The notes under the pieces are model-generated. The model was not told the DNA's origin and ran no database searches. It saw only the letters and a program-made list of their open reading frames with translations. The position numbers and the translations under genes are program-made. This document shows, piece by piece, positions 1 to 9,071 of a stretch of 64,000 nucleotides of DNA (within the stretch, counting starts at the first letter, position 1; each line of letters opens with the position of its first letter). The DNA is from Pogostemon cablin (Eukaryota > Streptophyta > Magnoliopsida > Lamiales > Lamiaceae), in NCBI GenBank assembly GCA_023678885.1, contig CM043005.1, positions 12,824,314-12,888,313 on the forward strand. Direction: 5' to 3'.

Positions 1-395
1 TCGTGTTGAGAGGCTCTGAAATTGGAAAACCTCCAGAACCCAACTCGACTTGAGTTGCAAGTCGAATTGGGTCTTGCAAGTCGAGTTAGCTCACTGTATG
101 ATTCTGGACTTTTTGCGGACCTCAACTCGACTCGAGTTGCAAGTCGTGTTGGTTCTTGCAACTCGAGTTAGGTCATTTTTTGCTCGTTTCAACTCCGAAT
201 TGAGATCTGCTTTTTCTTACGTCTTCTTTTTCACGTTTAAAATCTATTTTTACCTGAAAATCAAATGTTTAAACTCATTCGCACACATTTCTAAAAAAAT
301 ACATAACTCAACCAAATACACATAAAATACGGATAAAATACTACGAAATCACATATGAAAAGGCACTAAAATGTAGGTGAAAATATTACTCATCA
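1..395 (-). mobile_element. Gypsy LTR, U3 end (element E)
   Basis: On the minus strand this is the start of an LTR: it begins TGATGAGTAATATTTTCACC at 395 and runs off the window at 1. The boundary is set by the adjoining purine-rich tract (396-409), the normal arrangement of internal region, PPT and 3' LTR. At 41-170 there is an array of TCGA-centred inverted repeats (arms CAACTCGACTT and AAGTCGAATTG, and a 17-bp palindrome at 123-139). The sequence AACTCCGAATTGAG near 190 matches the A2 LTR at the same relative place, so E is a relative of the A family. Confidence 0.75.
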
Positions 396-409
396 CACCC
401 CCAAACTTA
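396..409 (-). other. Polypurine tract of element E
   Basis: Sense strand TAAGTTTGGGGGTG directly precedes the LTR start. The core AAGTTTGGGGG recurs before the 3' LTRs of A1 and A2 and inside A1, A2 and D. It would prime plus-strand synthesis. Confidence 0.7.
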
Positions 410-810
410 AAGTGTTGTGCGTACCCAAACAACGAAAATAATAAAATAAGGGGAGAGATTTTCACCTAGGAAAAGACTAAATGATCATAAGTAATCACAC
501 ATTGATAGCAATAAGAATCACAAACTATGTTAAGTCATCTTACAACATTAAATTCATAAAATGATAAATTAACATGTTCGATCTCAAGAGAATAAAGTGT
601 AATACAGTCCCTTTTGGTTCAAACCTCACAATGGGCATAAATTTCTCTCAACACTCTATAAAGTTAGGTAAATTAACACTCATTAACTGATTGGCTCGAC
701 TCGCTATAAACTTGCTCGTGGACTACATTCATAAGCCACCAAAGTTTTATTAATGATCAAAAAGGTCTTTAATTAGTATGTAATGATAGGCTCTTTGGTA
801 GAGTGAGAAG
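410..810 (-). mobile_element. Element E 3' internal noncoding part
   Basis: There is no coding potential. Positions 755-810 match the A2 3' noncoding region near 13190-13250 (shared phrases GATCAAAAAGGTCTTT and AGGCTCTTTGG). The element is interrupted at 811 by a copia LTR; the rest of E is not visible in the window. Confidence 0.6.
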
Positions 811-2213
811 TGTTGGATTGTATACTAAAAGTCAAGCTTTAGTATGAACAATGTTTTAATAATTTATTTGAAATGAGAATCAATGATCAAATGATTGCGT
901 CTTATAATTTATTTATATGTCTGATGCGATAGTTCACTTACTTTATACTATAGATAATATGTTGTGCGACAACACGTGGAAGATCATATTATCGGTTTCC
1001 TTATAAAGTATAAATAGATGCTCACAACCAAGATAGACGGGAACTCTCTATCGGGATAGTTGTAGTATGATTTGGTATTAGTTTATCTTGACTATAGAAT
1101 CACATTAGTGCACTTTGTGTGTATTGAGCAGGACCGCTTAAGATCGTTAAACTTATACTGACTATATAGGAGAACTTGATCTCAGTTATTATGGATGTTC
1201 GTGCTCTTAATCCCTATACAATAACCTCGACACGTAAGGCAGTATGTATTTTTTTTATTCATCAATGGGTGAGATTTACGTGTAATTAAATCAATAAGCT
1301 CGGTGAGTTGAAAAATAGTGTTGTCTCTATGGTGTGTTGTTGATTGTAGAAGGAATCTTTGTCCTATTAAATAGGTTGATGATGTTCCCTTGAGGAGCTC
1401 ATAAGGATTATCATGTAAACCCTGTAGGTGGATTTATTCCGGCATGATAATGAGGTTGAGTGGTACTACTCTCGGATGAGATATTAATTAATGGAGTTGT
1501 CAGTAACTTAATTAATTAATGGGTATTGTATATCTTAAACATGGGGAGACTAATGGGCTCATAATAAGAAGGAGCCCATAATATAATTATGGAATTAGAG
1601 CGGTAGTGCAGTAATAATATTTTAGTTGAATATATTATTATTATTGAACTTAAGTATAAGTTTTGGGCTAAACTTGGATACTTAAGCCTAATGGAGGCCT
1701 CACTTTAATTTATTCTCCTGGTGGTCCCTGTTGTTGCCCATATATAAGTCATCTCAGCTGTCCGAAAAATCCCTAACTTACTGATTATTCACACCTAACA
1801 TTGTGAGGAGGGTGAAGGAATAGCAGATTGAGAAGATCTCTAAGATCGTCGCCAACACGATGTCGAGATTGGACTTGGGAATACTGCAGAAGATCGGAAG
1901 GTTTTTTGCTATTGTTGTTCATCAACTTCCATAATTTTTCTAAAATTGTGTGAAACTCCAAACTGTACGTATGATATACCTTTAGAAAATCACTGAAGAG
2001 GAAATTGTTTTGGCGCATAGATCACTCAAATCGGAAATTGGGTGAGGAAGTTATGCCCAATACCGTGAGGTTTCGCAGGCTCGCGGCGAGAATCTTTCTT
2101 CTTCAACATACTCTGGTGAAAAAAATACGTTTCTATGTTTTCTTGCTTTCGTTGAATATAGTATCATATGGAACCCTAACGGTTCACATTAACCAAACTA
2201 TCGAATGCCAATA
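811..2213 (+). mobile_element. Copia 5' LTR (copia 1)
   Basis: This 1.4-kb LTR starts TGTTGGATTGTATACTAAAAGT and ends GAATGCCAATA, where the solo LTR of the same family ends GCCAACA. It is collinear with the solo LTR at 40974-42362 and matches both LTRs of the degenerate copia element at 28821-35340. An initiator-Met primer-binding site follows at once. The insertion splits element E. The 3' LTR of this copy was not found in the window. Confidence 0.85.
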
Positions 2214-2214
2214 A

Positions 2215-2227
2215 TTAGTATCAGAGC
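2215..2227 (+). other. Primer-binding site, initiator tRNA-Met
   Basis: TTAGTATCAGAGC is one or two changes from the copia consensus TGGTATCAGAGC and lies immediately after the LTR. Confidence 0.75.
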
Positions 2228-2548
2228 TTTGATTTCGTGGTGAAATGTGACACGTTAGGCTAGGGTTTATGTGTGTACATGATGTTAGGAATTAGAATTT
2301 GTTTTCTTGATGGATACCCTAACTTTACACGGCACACACGTTCACCGCACGATGGCTTGACGGGGCTGGGCGACGGCGACATTGAGCGGCGGTGGCACGG
2401 TGGAGATTTGGTGATGGATCACGTCTGGTCGGACGTGCATATAGTTAGCGAAAGCCACACGATGAACAGCGTCATCATGATCACATCGTGACAACATTTG
2501 ACGAAACATGATAGCCGCACAGCTGAAGGCTTCCATTGTCGTGCAGGC
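2228..2548 (+). mobile_element. Copia 1 leader, left part
   Basis: Untranslated leader downstream of the primer-binding site, GC-richer than its surroundings at 2330-2420. It matches the leader of the minus-strand copia element (for example ACCGCACGATGG and GACGGCGA, near 34690-34740 reversed). It is interrupted at 2548 by the A1/A2 composite and appears to continue at 19707. ORFs here are short and unsupported. Confidence 0.65.
2544..2548. repeat. Target-site duplication CAGGC, left
   Basis: CAGGC directly precedes the outward TG of the A1 5' LTR. The same five bases follow the composite at 19702-19706. Confidence 0.75.
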
Positions 2549-4403
2549 TGATGAGAGTGAAAATAAGCGTGTTTTAATATCCAATTTAACACCTTTTTGA
2601 TTGATATTGTAGTCTTATATGAGCAAAAGTGTCTTATATTCGATATATGTGAGAATTATGTGCACTTGAGGTGTTTTGTTGGGTTTTAGGTGGAAAAAGG
2701 ATGAAAAGTGCAAAGTTGGAGAAAAGGTGCAATTTGTGCAAGAATGCTGAAAACGCACATCTAACTTTCATAATTATTCTGTATTGTTTTGGAGCTCGAA
2801 ATTATTGTGTGATATATGGTTGGAAAGCCACTGAAGAGAAGGTCGTTTTGACGTAAAGAACACCATCATTTAAGTCCGAACGAGGAAGTTATGATCGAAA
2901 TGGTGACGTCGCGCAAGCTATTTCTACTCAGCACGACTGTTCTACTTTACATGACTTGTTACACCTTCAAACTTTAGAGTTTTGGTGAGATCTTTATATT
3001 CAGAGAAATCCAAGTAAAAGAGGATCATGTGAGCGCAAAAATCACTCAAATTGGAGGTCGGACGAGGAAGTTATGCTCAGAATCGTGAAGTCGCGCAGCT
3101 GTTGGCGAGAATTTCCGAGAATTTCCAAAAACTACCTTATTTATCCGGATCTCTTTTACCAAATTTAACGCATGTCTCTTACCAAATTTGACATGCCTAA
3201 ATTTAGGTCTTTTCCAAGACCTACAAGGAGAGCTCACAAGTATAAAAAGGGGTGTAGATCACATCATTATTCATAGAGAACACAATACAAGAGAGGAGAA
3301 GAGAGGCCACAACATACAACACCCCACAAGGGGGGATCACCCCCCATCCATCAACCACTTCCTTTCCTTCATCTATCCATCACTTTGAAGATTCGTTTGT
3401 GGAATCAAGAGGAGAACCAAGAGGAGGATTCAAGACGGAAAAAGACATGAAGACGCCATATCTAGGGTTTATTCGTTTCCTAATTTACCTTGTATTTTCC
3501 GGACATCCGGGTAAGATCTATCCAACCCCATGTGTGTTTCCTACAACACCATGGGCTAGAGCCTTTTTGGTAGATCTAGGAGTTTTGATGGTTTTATGAA
3601 TTAATTGATCTTCTATGTGTAAACTCCGTACAACACTACTTGTGGATATATTTTATATATGATTGTGCTTTCTTAAGCCATACTCACGGTCGTTTTGTGC
3701 ATCATTAACTATTATGTACAGTCTGAATACATATCTTGGTTATTGATTGAGTGCGTTCACCGCTGAACATGATTCCATGTTATGATTCTAAGTGAGGGGA
3801 CTCCGAAGCTTCATTAGAACTATCATATATGAATACTTATTAATTGAATTGAATTCGGGTTATTAAGTAGGATAAAGAGGGTAATTTTATAGTACCTATA
3901 AAGGGAGATCATATCGGGTTAGAGTACCAATCCTAGGGGGAAATAATTGATACTGATAGTACCTAGAAAGGGGGGTAAAATTACGTCTCTTGCTCCGAGG
4001 TTATTCACACGTGTTACACGCATGTTTACTTGTGTCTATAGAGTAGATATGCATGGTTTAGTGATGCGTCCATATTCCACAAGGCAGAGTCGGACATTGA
4101 CACATGGAAGAGAAGTTAAGTAGTAAAACTGGATTATCCTAGAGCTTCCTATTCTCCTACTTGATCCACTTTCGTATTCTTCAAGTGATATTTATTTTAT
4201 TTGTTATTTTAATTACTTGTTTATTAGTTTAATCATCCTAAACCTCAAACTTAATTGCCAACTTGTCTTAATTAATTTAGATAATAATTAAATTGATAAT
4301 ACGTCGTCCTTTGGGTTCGATATTCACTTGGTCACTTGCTAAGCTGCAATTGATATACTTAATACTTGGGGATTAATTTTGCGTGCAAAGAAAATGCGCA
4401 TCA
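2549..4403 (+). mobile_element. A1 5' LTR
   Basis: Starts TGATGAGAGTGAAAATAAGC and ends AAATGCGCATCA, followed by a tRNA-Asp primer site. The LTR is a mosaic. Its first 200 bp or so and the part after about 3390 resemble the A2 LTRs (reversed 19701-17833) more closely than A1's own 3' LTR. The block from about 3029 to 3385 is nearly identical to the A1 3' LTR (9551-9907). No coding function: small ORFs in it are antisense or unsupported. Confidence 0.9.
3241..3248 (+). promoter_or_regulatory. TATA box of A1 5' LTR
   Basis: TATAAAAA in the context CACAAGTATAAAAAGGGG, about 690 bp into the LTR. The same box is at 9763-9770 in the 3' LTR and, as TATAAAAGG, in the A2 LTRs. It probably places the start of transcription near 3270. 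Confidence 0.6.
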
Positions 4404-4409
4404 AGTTCT

Positions 4410-4423
4410 TGGCGCCGTTGCCG
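4410..4423 (+). other. Primer-binding site, tRNA-Asp
   Basis: TGGCGCCGTTGCCG is complementary to the 3' end of plant tRNA-Asp (CGGCAACGGCGCCA). It starts six bases after the LTR, as usual for Athila/Tat-type elements. Confidence 0.85.
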
Positions 4424-4574
4424 ATTATTAGTTTATTATTTCTAGTTTGATTAAGATTTTTTTTTCTTTTATTTGTGATTATTTATTTTCTATCTAACCT
4501 TGAATTTTTCTGAGGTACTTGTGCACTAGGAAAAGGAAAGGAAGGAAAGGAACAGATAACACATTGAGCTAAAC

Positions 4575-6349
4575 ATGGCCGGAGCAAGGCAGAATCCGAA
4601 TAATGTTGCCATACGTGAAATTTTCACGAACTATGAAATTGGTAACATGGGGGTGATAGGAGCAAGGGGGGAAGATGATGATTTTGAGATACATCCCGCT
4701 CTTATTAACATGGTAGAGAAGAATCCCTTTTCTGGAGGTTATTTTGAAGATCCATATCAACATCTCCGAAGATTTCTTGGTTATGCAAACACTCAAAAAG
4801 GAGCTGGAGCTAATGATAATGCTAGACGGATCGCCCTATTCAAGTTCTCTTTGATTGATAAGGTGGAAGCTTGGTATGAGACCCTTGATCCAGCCGATTG
4901 CAATACATGGGACCAACTGCAGCAGAAGTTCTTGGAGAGATACATGCCACCCTCAAGGATCTTAAGAATGAAGCAAGAGATCACCCGATTTGTTATGAAT
5001 CGGGGTGAGAAATTTTATGAGGCTTGGGACAGGTTTAAAGACATGCTCAGGAGGTGTCCACAGCATGGAATGTCTAAGGCTGAATACATAAGCATCTTCT
5101 ACTATGGATTGGATTGTGAGTCGCGTATTTTTATTGATGCATCATCAGGAGGAGCGCTGTTATCAAAGACAGCACTTGAAGCAGAAAAGTTGTTTGAAGA
5201 CATCTCTATGAATTCACGTGACTGGCCAATAGAGAGAGATAGAGGATCATATGTACTTGGTGAGGTAGCGCAGGTTGAACATCAAGTGGTGAAGCCGAAT
5301 AGGGATGATGAGATCGTCTCTAGTCTAGCTAACATCAACAAGCTACTAAAGTTCCAGCAGAGGCAGATCACAGAGTTGACACAAAGGGGGCCTAGTAGGC
5401 AGCAGCAAGAAGTGAAGAGTGTTGAGGATGCCTTCCATCGATACAAGGCTGAGAATGATGCAAGGATTGATCATCTTGAGGATACCATGAATGTTGATCG
5501 TGCAGATTTGTCTAAGCAGTTGAAGGAGCTTGCCTTGATGATGGGGCAGATGACCACGAATGTGAATCAATTGGCACAAAAATTGGAAGATAAAGCCATC
5601 ATGTTAAGATCTGGAACGCAGTACGAGGGAACGACGAGGCCGAGATCAAATTTGGACATAGCTAATCCTCGGTTCGACCAACATCCAGAAGGTTCGACCT
5701 GGCATTCAGGTCGAACCATGGTCGAACCTCACCATGCGGAGCACTCTGTTTTTCCAGAACACCAGTTCGACCAAAACCCAGAGGGTTCGACCTGTTTTGC
5801 AGGTCGAACCATGGTCGAACCTCTTCATCCGGAGTGCTCTGTTTTATCGTAGCAACGGTTCGACCACGACCGTAATGGTTCGACCAACCCAGCAGGTCGA
5901 ACCCAAGTCGAACCGGAGGATATAAACTATACAGTGAGGCAGTTCGACCTAGGGGGCAGTGGTTCGACCTCTAACACTGGTCGAACCCTAGTCGAACCTC
6001 AAGAGCAGAAAGAGAGCAGTCTTCCAGGAGATAGGTTCGACCATTACGTACCTGGTTCGACCTCTCAAACAGGTCGAACCCTGGTCGAACCTCAAATTCA
6101 AAAAAAGAGTCGTTGTCCAGAAGGTAGGTTCAACCAGTACGTGCTTGGTTCGACCTATTCCACAGGTCGAACCCTGGTCGAACCCATCCAGATGTTGCCC
6201 GTTTCTGTGCCGAATGCTCCGCATGATGTTGATGCTACTCCAGTACCATTACATGAGCAGAATACTGAGCTTACAATGGAGAAAAAGTGGGAACAAACAA
6301 AGAGATTGAGAGCCAAGAAGGATAAAGCGAAGGAGGTTGAACGTGATGA
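4575..6349 (+). pseudogene. gag: A1 Gag polyprotein (broken)
   Basis: The start is the ATG of MAGARQNPNN about 150 bp after the PBS; A2 has the same start. Residues about 90-190 form the Retrotrans_gag core (FSLIDKVEAWYETL, then QQKFLERYMPPSRI, then CPQHGMSKAEY). Residues about 280-340 look coiled-coil forming. No CCHC zinc knuckle is seen. A tandem peptide repeat follows (5671-6184). A TAG at 5850-5852 interrupts the frame, which otherwise continues open to about 6449. Comparison with A2 shows a 7-bp deletion near 6355 that shifts the frame before the protease. Gag would form the particle that packages element RNA in the cytoplasm. No polymerase follows. Confidence 0.85.
5671..6184 (+). repeat. 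Hairpin-forming coding tandem repeat, 6 units
   Basis: Six units of about 93 bp encode the peptide pattern RFDxxxxGSTxxxGRTxVEP plus an 8-11 residue spacer. In each unit the GST and GRT codons form an inverted repeat, GGTTCGACCT, 7-8 bases, AGGTCGAACC, with further TCGA arms on each side. A2 has about nine units. The same hairpin sits in the U3 of the A2 LTRs. Confidence 0.9.
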
Positions 6350-7267
6350 ATGGGGAAGACCAAGATACCTCATCCGTTTCCTTCGAGATTGGCCGAGAAG
6401 GGATTGGAAGAAAAGTTCAAGAGGTTTCACGATGTCATCAGCAAAGTAAGTTTGGACATTCCTTTCTCTGAAGCAATCATGGAGATGCCATACTATGCCC
6501 GATTCCTCAAGAATATTATATCAAAGAAGAGAAGCTTGAACGGAGTGGAGAAAGTGAACCTATCATAAAATTGCAGCTCGATCCTTCAAAGGAAGCTGCC
6601 TGCAAAGTTAAAGGATCCGGGAAGCTTCACCATTCTTTGTGACATTGGAAAAGGGTCGGCACATAAAGCCTTGTGTGATTTGGGGGCAAGCGTTAACTTG
6701 ATGCCTTTGTCCATATTTAAAAGGCTTGGTTTGGGGGAGTTAACTCCCACGAATATTGCTCTTCAATTGGCGGATAGATCCATGACTTGTCCGAAGGGTT
6801 TAATTGAAGATGTTTTAGTGAGAGTGGATAAGTTAGTTTTTCCCGTGGATTTTCTTGTACTTGAGATGGAAGATGATAAGGGTGACATTCCCCTTATTTT
6901 GGGACGACCGTTCCTTGCCACAACTGGAGCTATGATAGATGTTAAGGAAGGAAAGCTTAGACTGCAAATGGATAATGAAGATGTGGTTTTCTCTCTTGAT
7001 CATGCAATGAAGATGCCCATGGAGACTCAATCGTGCAAGAGCATTGATATGGTTTCTAACTTGTTTAATCTTGATTTTTCTAAGACAGGTGATTCTGAAT
7101 TTAAGTGGAAGATTGACAAGGGGGTGTCTAGACAGCCATGGGAGCAAGGAAATTTCAATGATCATATTTTTGTGACCAAGAAAGATGAGGTGTTGAGTGT
7201 AGACAAGAAGAGGGAAAGAAAGTACTTGAAGGTGAGGATGCGAGAAGACCGTCCTCTACCGTCGTGA
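6350..7267 (+). pseudogene. A1 aspartic protease region (broken)
   Basis: This continues the Gag polyprotein in a shifted frame. Conserved linker (PYYARFLKNIISKKRSL) is followed by a retropepsin-like domain: active-site CDLGAS (DLGA instead of the usual DTGA/DSGA) at about 6671-6690, then NLMPLSIFKRLGLG, and the flap-distal ILGRPFLATTGA. A TAA at 6566-6568 splits the frame; A2 has a sense codon there. The protein ends at 7267 after a lysine-rich tail. In complete Athila/Tat elements RT, RNase H and integrase follow the protease; here the frame ends and noncoding DNA follows. Confidence 0.85.
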
Positions 7268-7422
7268 CTCTACGACGTTAAACATGAGCGCCTATTGGGG
7301 GCTTGCCCTTCCATTTTATTGCTTTATTTCTTTCGTGTGAGTAAGAAATTTTTATATTTAAGGTGCTTATTATTCGGCAATTACATCTCTTTTCAAACTT
7401 AGTTTCAACTTACGTTTTTACT

Positions 7423-7435
7423 AAGTTTGGGGGGG
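7423..7435 (+). other. Internal PPT-like tract in A1
   Basis: AAGTTTGGGGGGG followed by TGTGATG lies 150 bp after the coding region and 1.6 kb before the true PPT. It imitates the PPT/LTR border of element E (AAGTTTGGGGG, TG, TGATGAG). A2 has the same at 14481-14494 (-) and D a version at 21496-21507. Confidence 0.6.
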
Positions 7436-9058
7436 TGTGATGTTCTTACCTCATTAAAGCACTAAGAATATAATCTTTTCTTTGTAATGTTTGCTAGGGG
7501 AGTTGATTTTTTGCGGTATATTGAAACTTTAATCGGTTTTGATGTGTCGATTTTTTGCAATTTGCCTAGTGTTCAGTGGTGTTTCTAGTGTGTGGAGTCG
7601 ATTACATAGTCAATTAATTCTTTCTTATAGTTCTCCTATTTTATTATTGATGAATCTTGTGATGATGAGTATGCTTGAGCTTTGATGATAGAAAAAGGTA
7701 AAAGAGTGGCAAGACGAGTTCTACATTGAGGTTTTGACTCGAGGAGCTCGTGCGTACGTTGAAGAAAAATCAGGTGCCCTCGTTTCCTTTTTCTAATTTT
7801 TATATGTGCTTTTAATTCATGGAGTGGAAGGATTGAGTTTATGGTGGTGATCCATGTGAGCTTATATGTTTAAAATTGTCTTTGAAATTCATATGCTCTT
7901 GAAATTGATGAAGGAAGTGTACTTGAGTTATATTGTGATATGAAGTTCTATGTGTACTTGTGGGATATTGCTTACCATGAAAAGTGCTCTGTTACTTGTT
8001 AAAAACCCATGTGAGATTTTGAGCCTCGTTGATCATGTACATAATCACATGATATTTCTTTCTGGTGAGTATCGTTCTTGTGCGTGTATTCTAGAACTTG
8101 CCTTGGGTCTCCTTGAATATTCAAGATTAGTCTAGCGGATTATGGAAATGATATTAGGCCATCTTTGATATTTAACCCATATTTTCCCATATACTTTACC
8201 TGAATTCATTATATCCCTAGTCAGCCCATTTGAGCATTATTAAATCCATTCTTTGATAGCCAATAAAGCTTAATTGAAGAGAGTGGTGATTTGAGGGATG
8301 ATAAGGATAATGAAAAAAGAGTCTTAAGGATGAAAAAGAAATTCATGGAGTAGTGCTTAAATCTAGTACTTCATGCAAACAAATACCCTTGGGTAGTGCT
8401 TAAATCTAGTACCCTATGGAGGATGTGAGAGGTAGTGCCCGAAACTGGTACCTCGAAAGAGAAAGAAAAGAGAAAAAAAAAAGGTGAAGAAAGGAGAATG
8501 ATGGAGTTGAAGAGCAAGAAATTGTTGGAAAAAAAATATGTTGTGCTTGAAGGAGAAAGATGGAAGAGTATTGTGCTTAATTGTAGTGATGAGGAAGAAT
8601 GAAAGATCGAGAGAGACTGCAGCTTGATTGATCCGAGTTTTGAGTCACTTATCCATATATTTCTCACCTATTCCAAAGAGCCTACATTACAACCTAATGA
8701 AAGACCTTTTTGATCCATGATTTACTAGCTACAAGTAAAAGGAGAGTTGAGACAATAGGCAAGCTTATGGTTACGCATGCACTTGAATTGAATTTGAGCG
8801 TAAACACCTTAACCCATAAGTGTACATCTTTTACACTTGAGTGCGAGTGATATATACTTCCCGTGAGAACATGTCAATGGAGCATTTGAATTGATGGTGA
8901 TTGTCTTAACTTGTATGCTTTGAATTGATTATTGCATGTAATAAGAGTTGCATGACCTAAGTTGATAACGATTGTATTTTGAATGGGGTATTGATCATAG
9001 TCCTTGTTTCCCCGCTAATTTTCATTTTTATTTTGTTGCCTCGGGACGAGCAACGGGT
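7436..9058 (+). mobile_element. A1 3' noncoding region
   Basis: 1.6 kb without credible coding sequence. It contains ATTCTAGAACTTGC at 8088-8101 (also in D at 21887 and B at 39425), a stretch AGGCCATCTTTG and CCCATTTGAGC shared in part with D, a purine-rich tract about 8455-8600, and GCAAGCTTATGGT near 8760 (also in B near 40218). Three copies of GTAGTGCxxxAAxCTxGTAC lie at 8350-8453. The order of these blocks is conserved between A1, A2, B and, as far as it goes, D. Confidence 0.7.
8350..8453 (+). repeat. Three-copy short repeat in A1 3' region
   Basis: Copies at 8350-8370, 8392-8413 and 8430-8453 share GTAGTGC, a variable middle, then GTAC. The pattern is preserved in A2 at about 13465-13570 on the other strand. 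Confidence 0.7.
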
Positions 9059-9071
9059 AAGTTTGGGGGAT
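9059..9071 (+). other. Polypurine tract of A1
   Basis: AAGTTTGGGGGAT directly precedes the 3' LTR start TGATGAGAG and defines it. Confidence 0.85.

Noticed and set aside
3046..3237. 63-codon minus-strand ORF, repeated at 9568-9759
   Set aside because: It lies antisense within the LTR; it recurs only because the LTR block is duplicated.
5671..6184. CRISPR-like array (regular repeats of about 93 bp)
   Set aside because: The whole unit, including the spacers, is translated as a Gag linker, spacers are related to one another, and the context is a plant retrotransposon.
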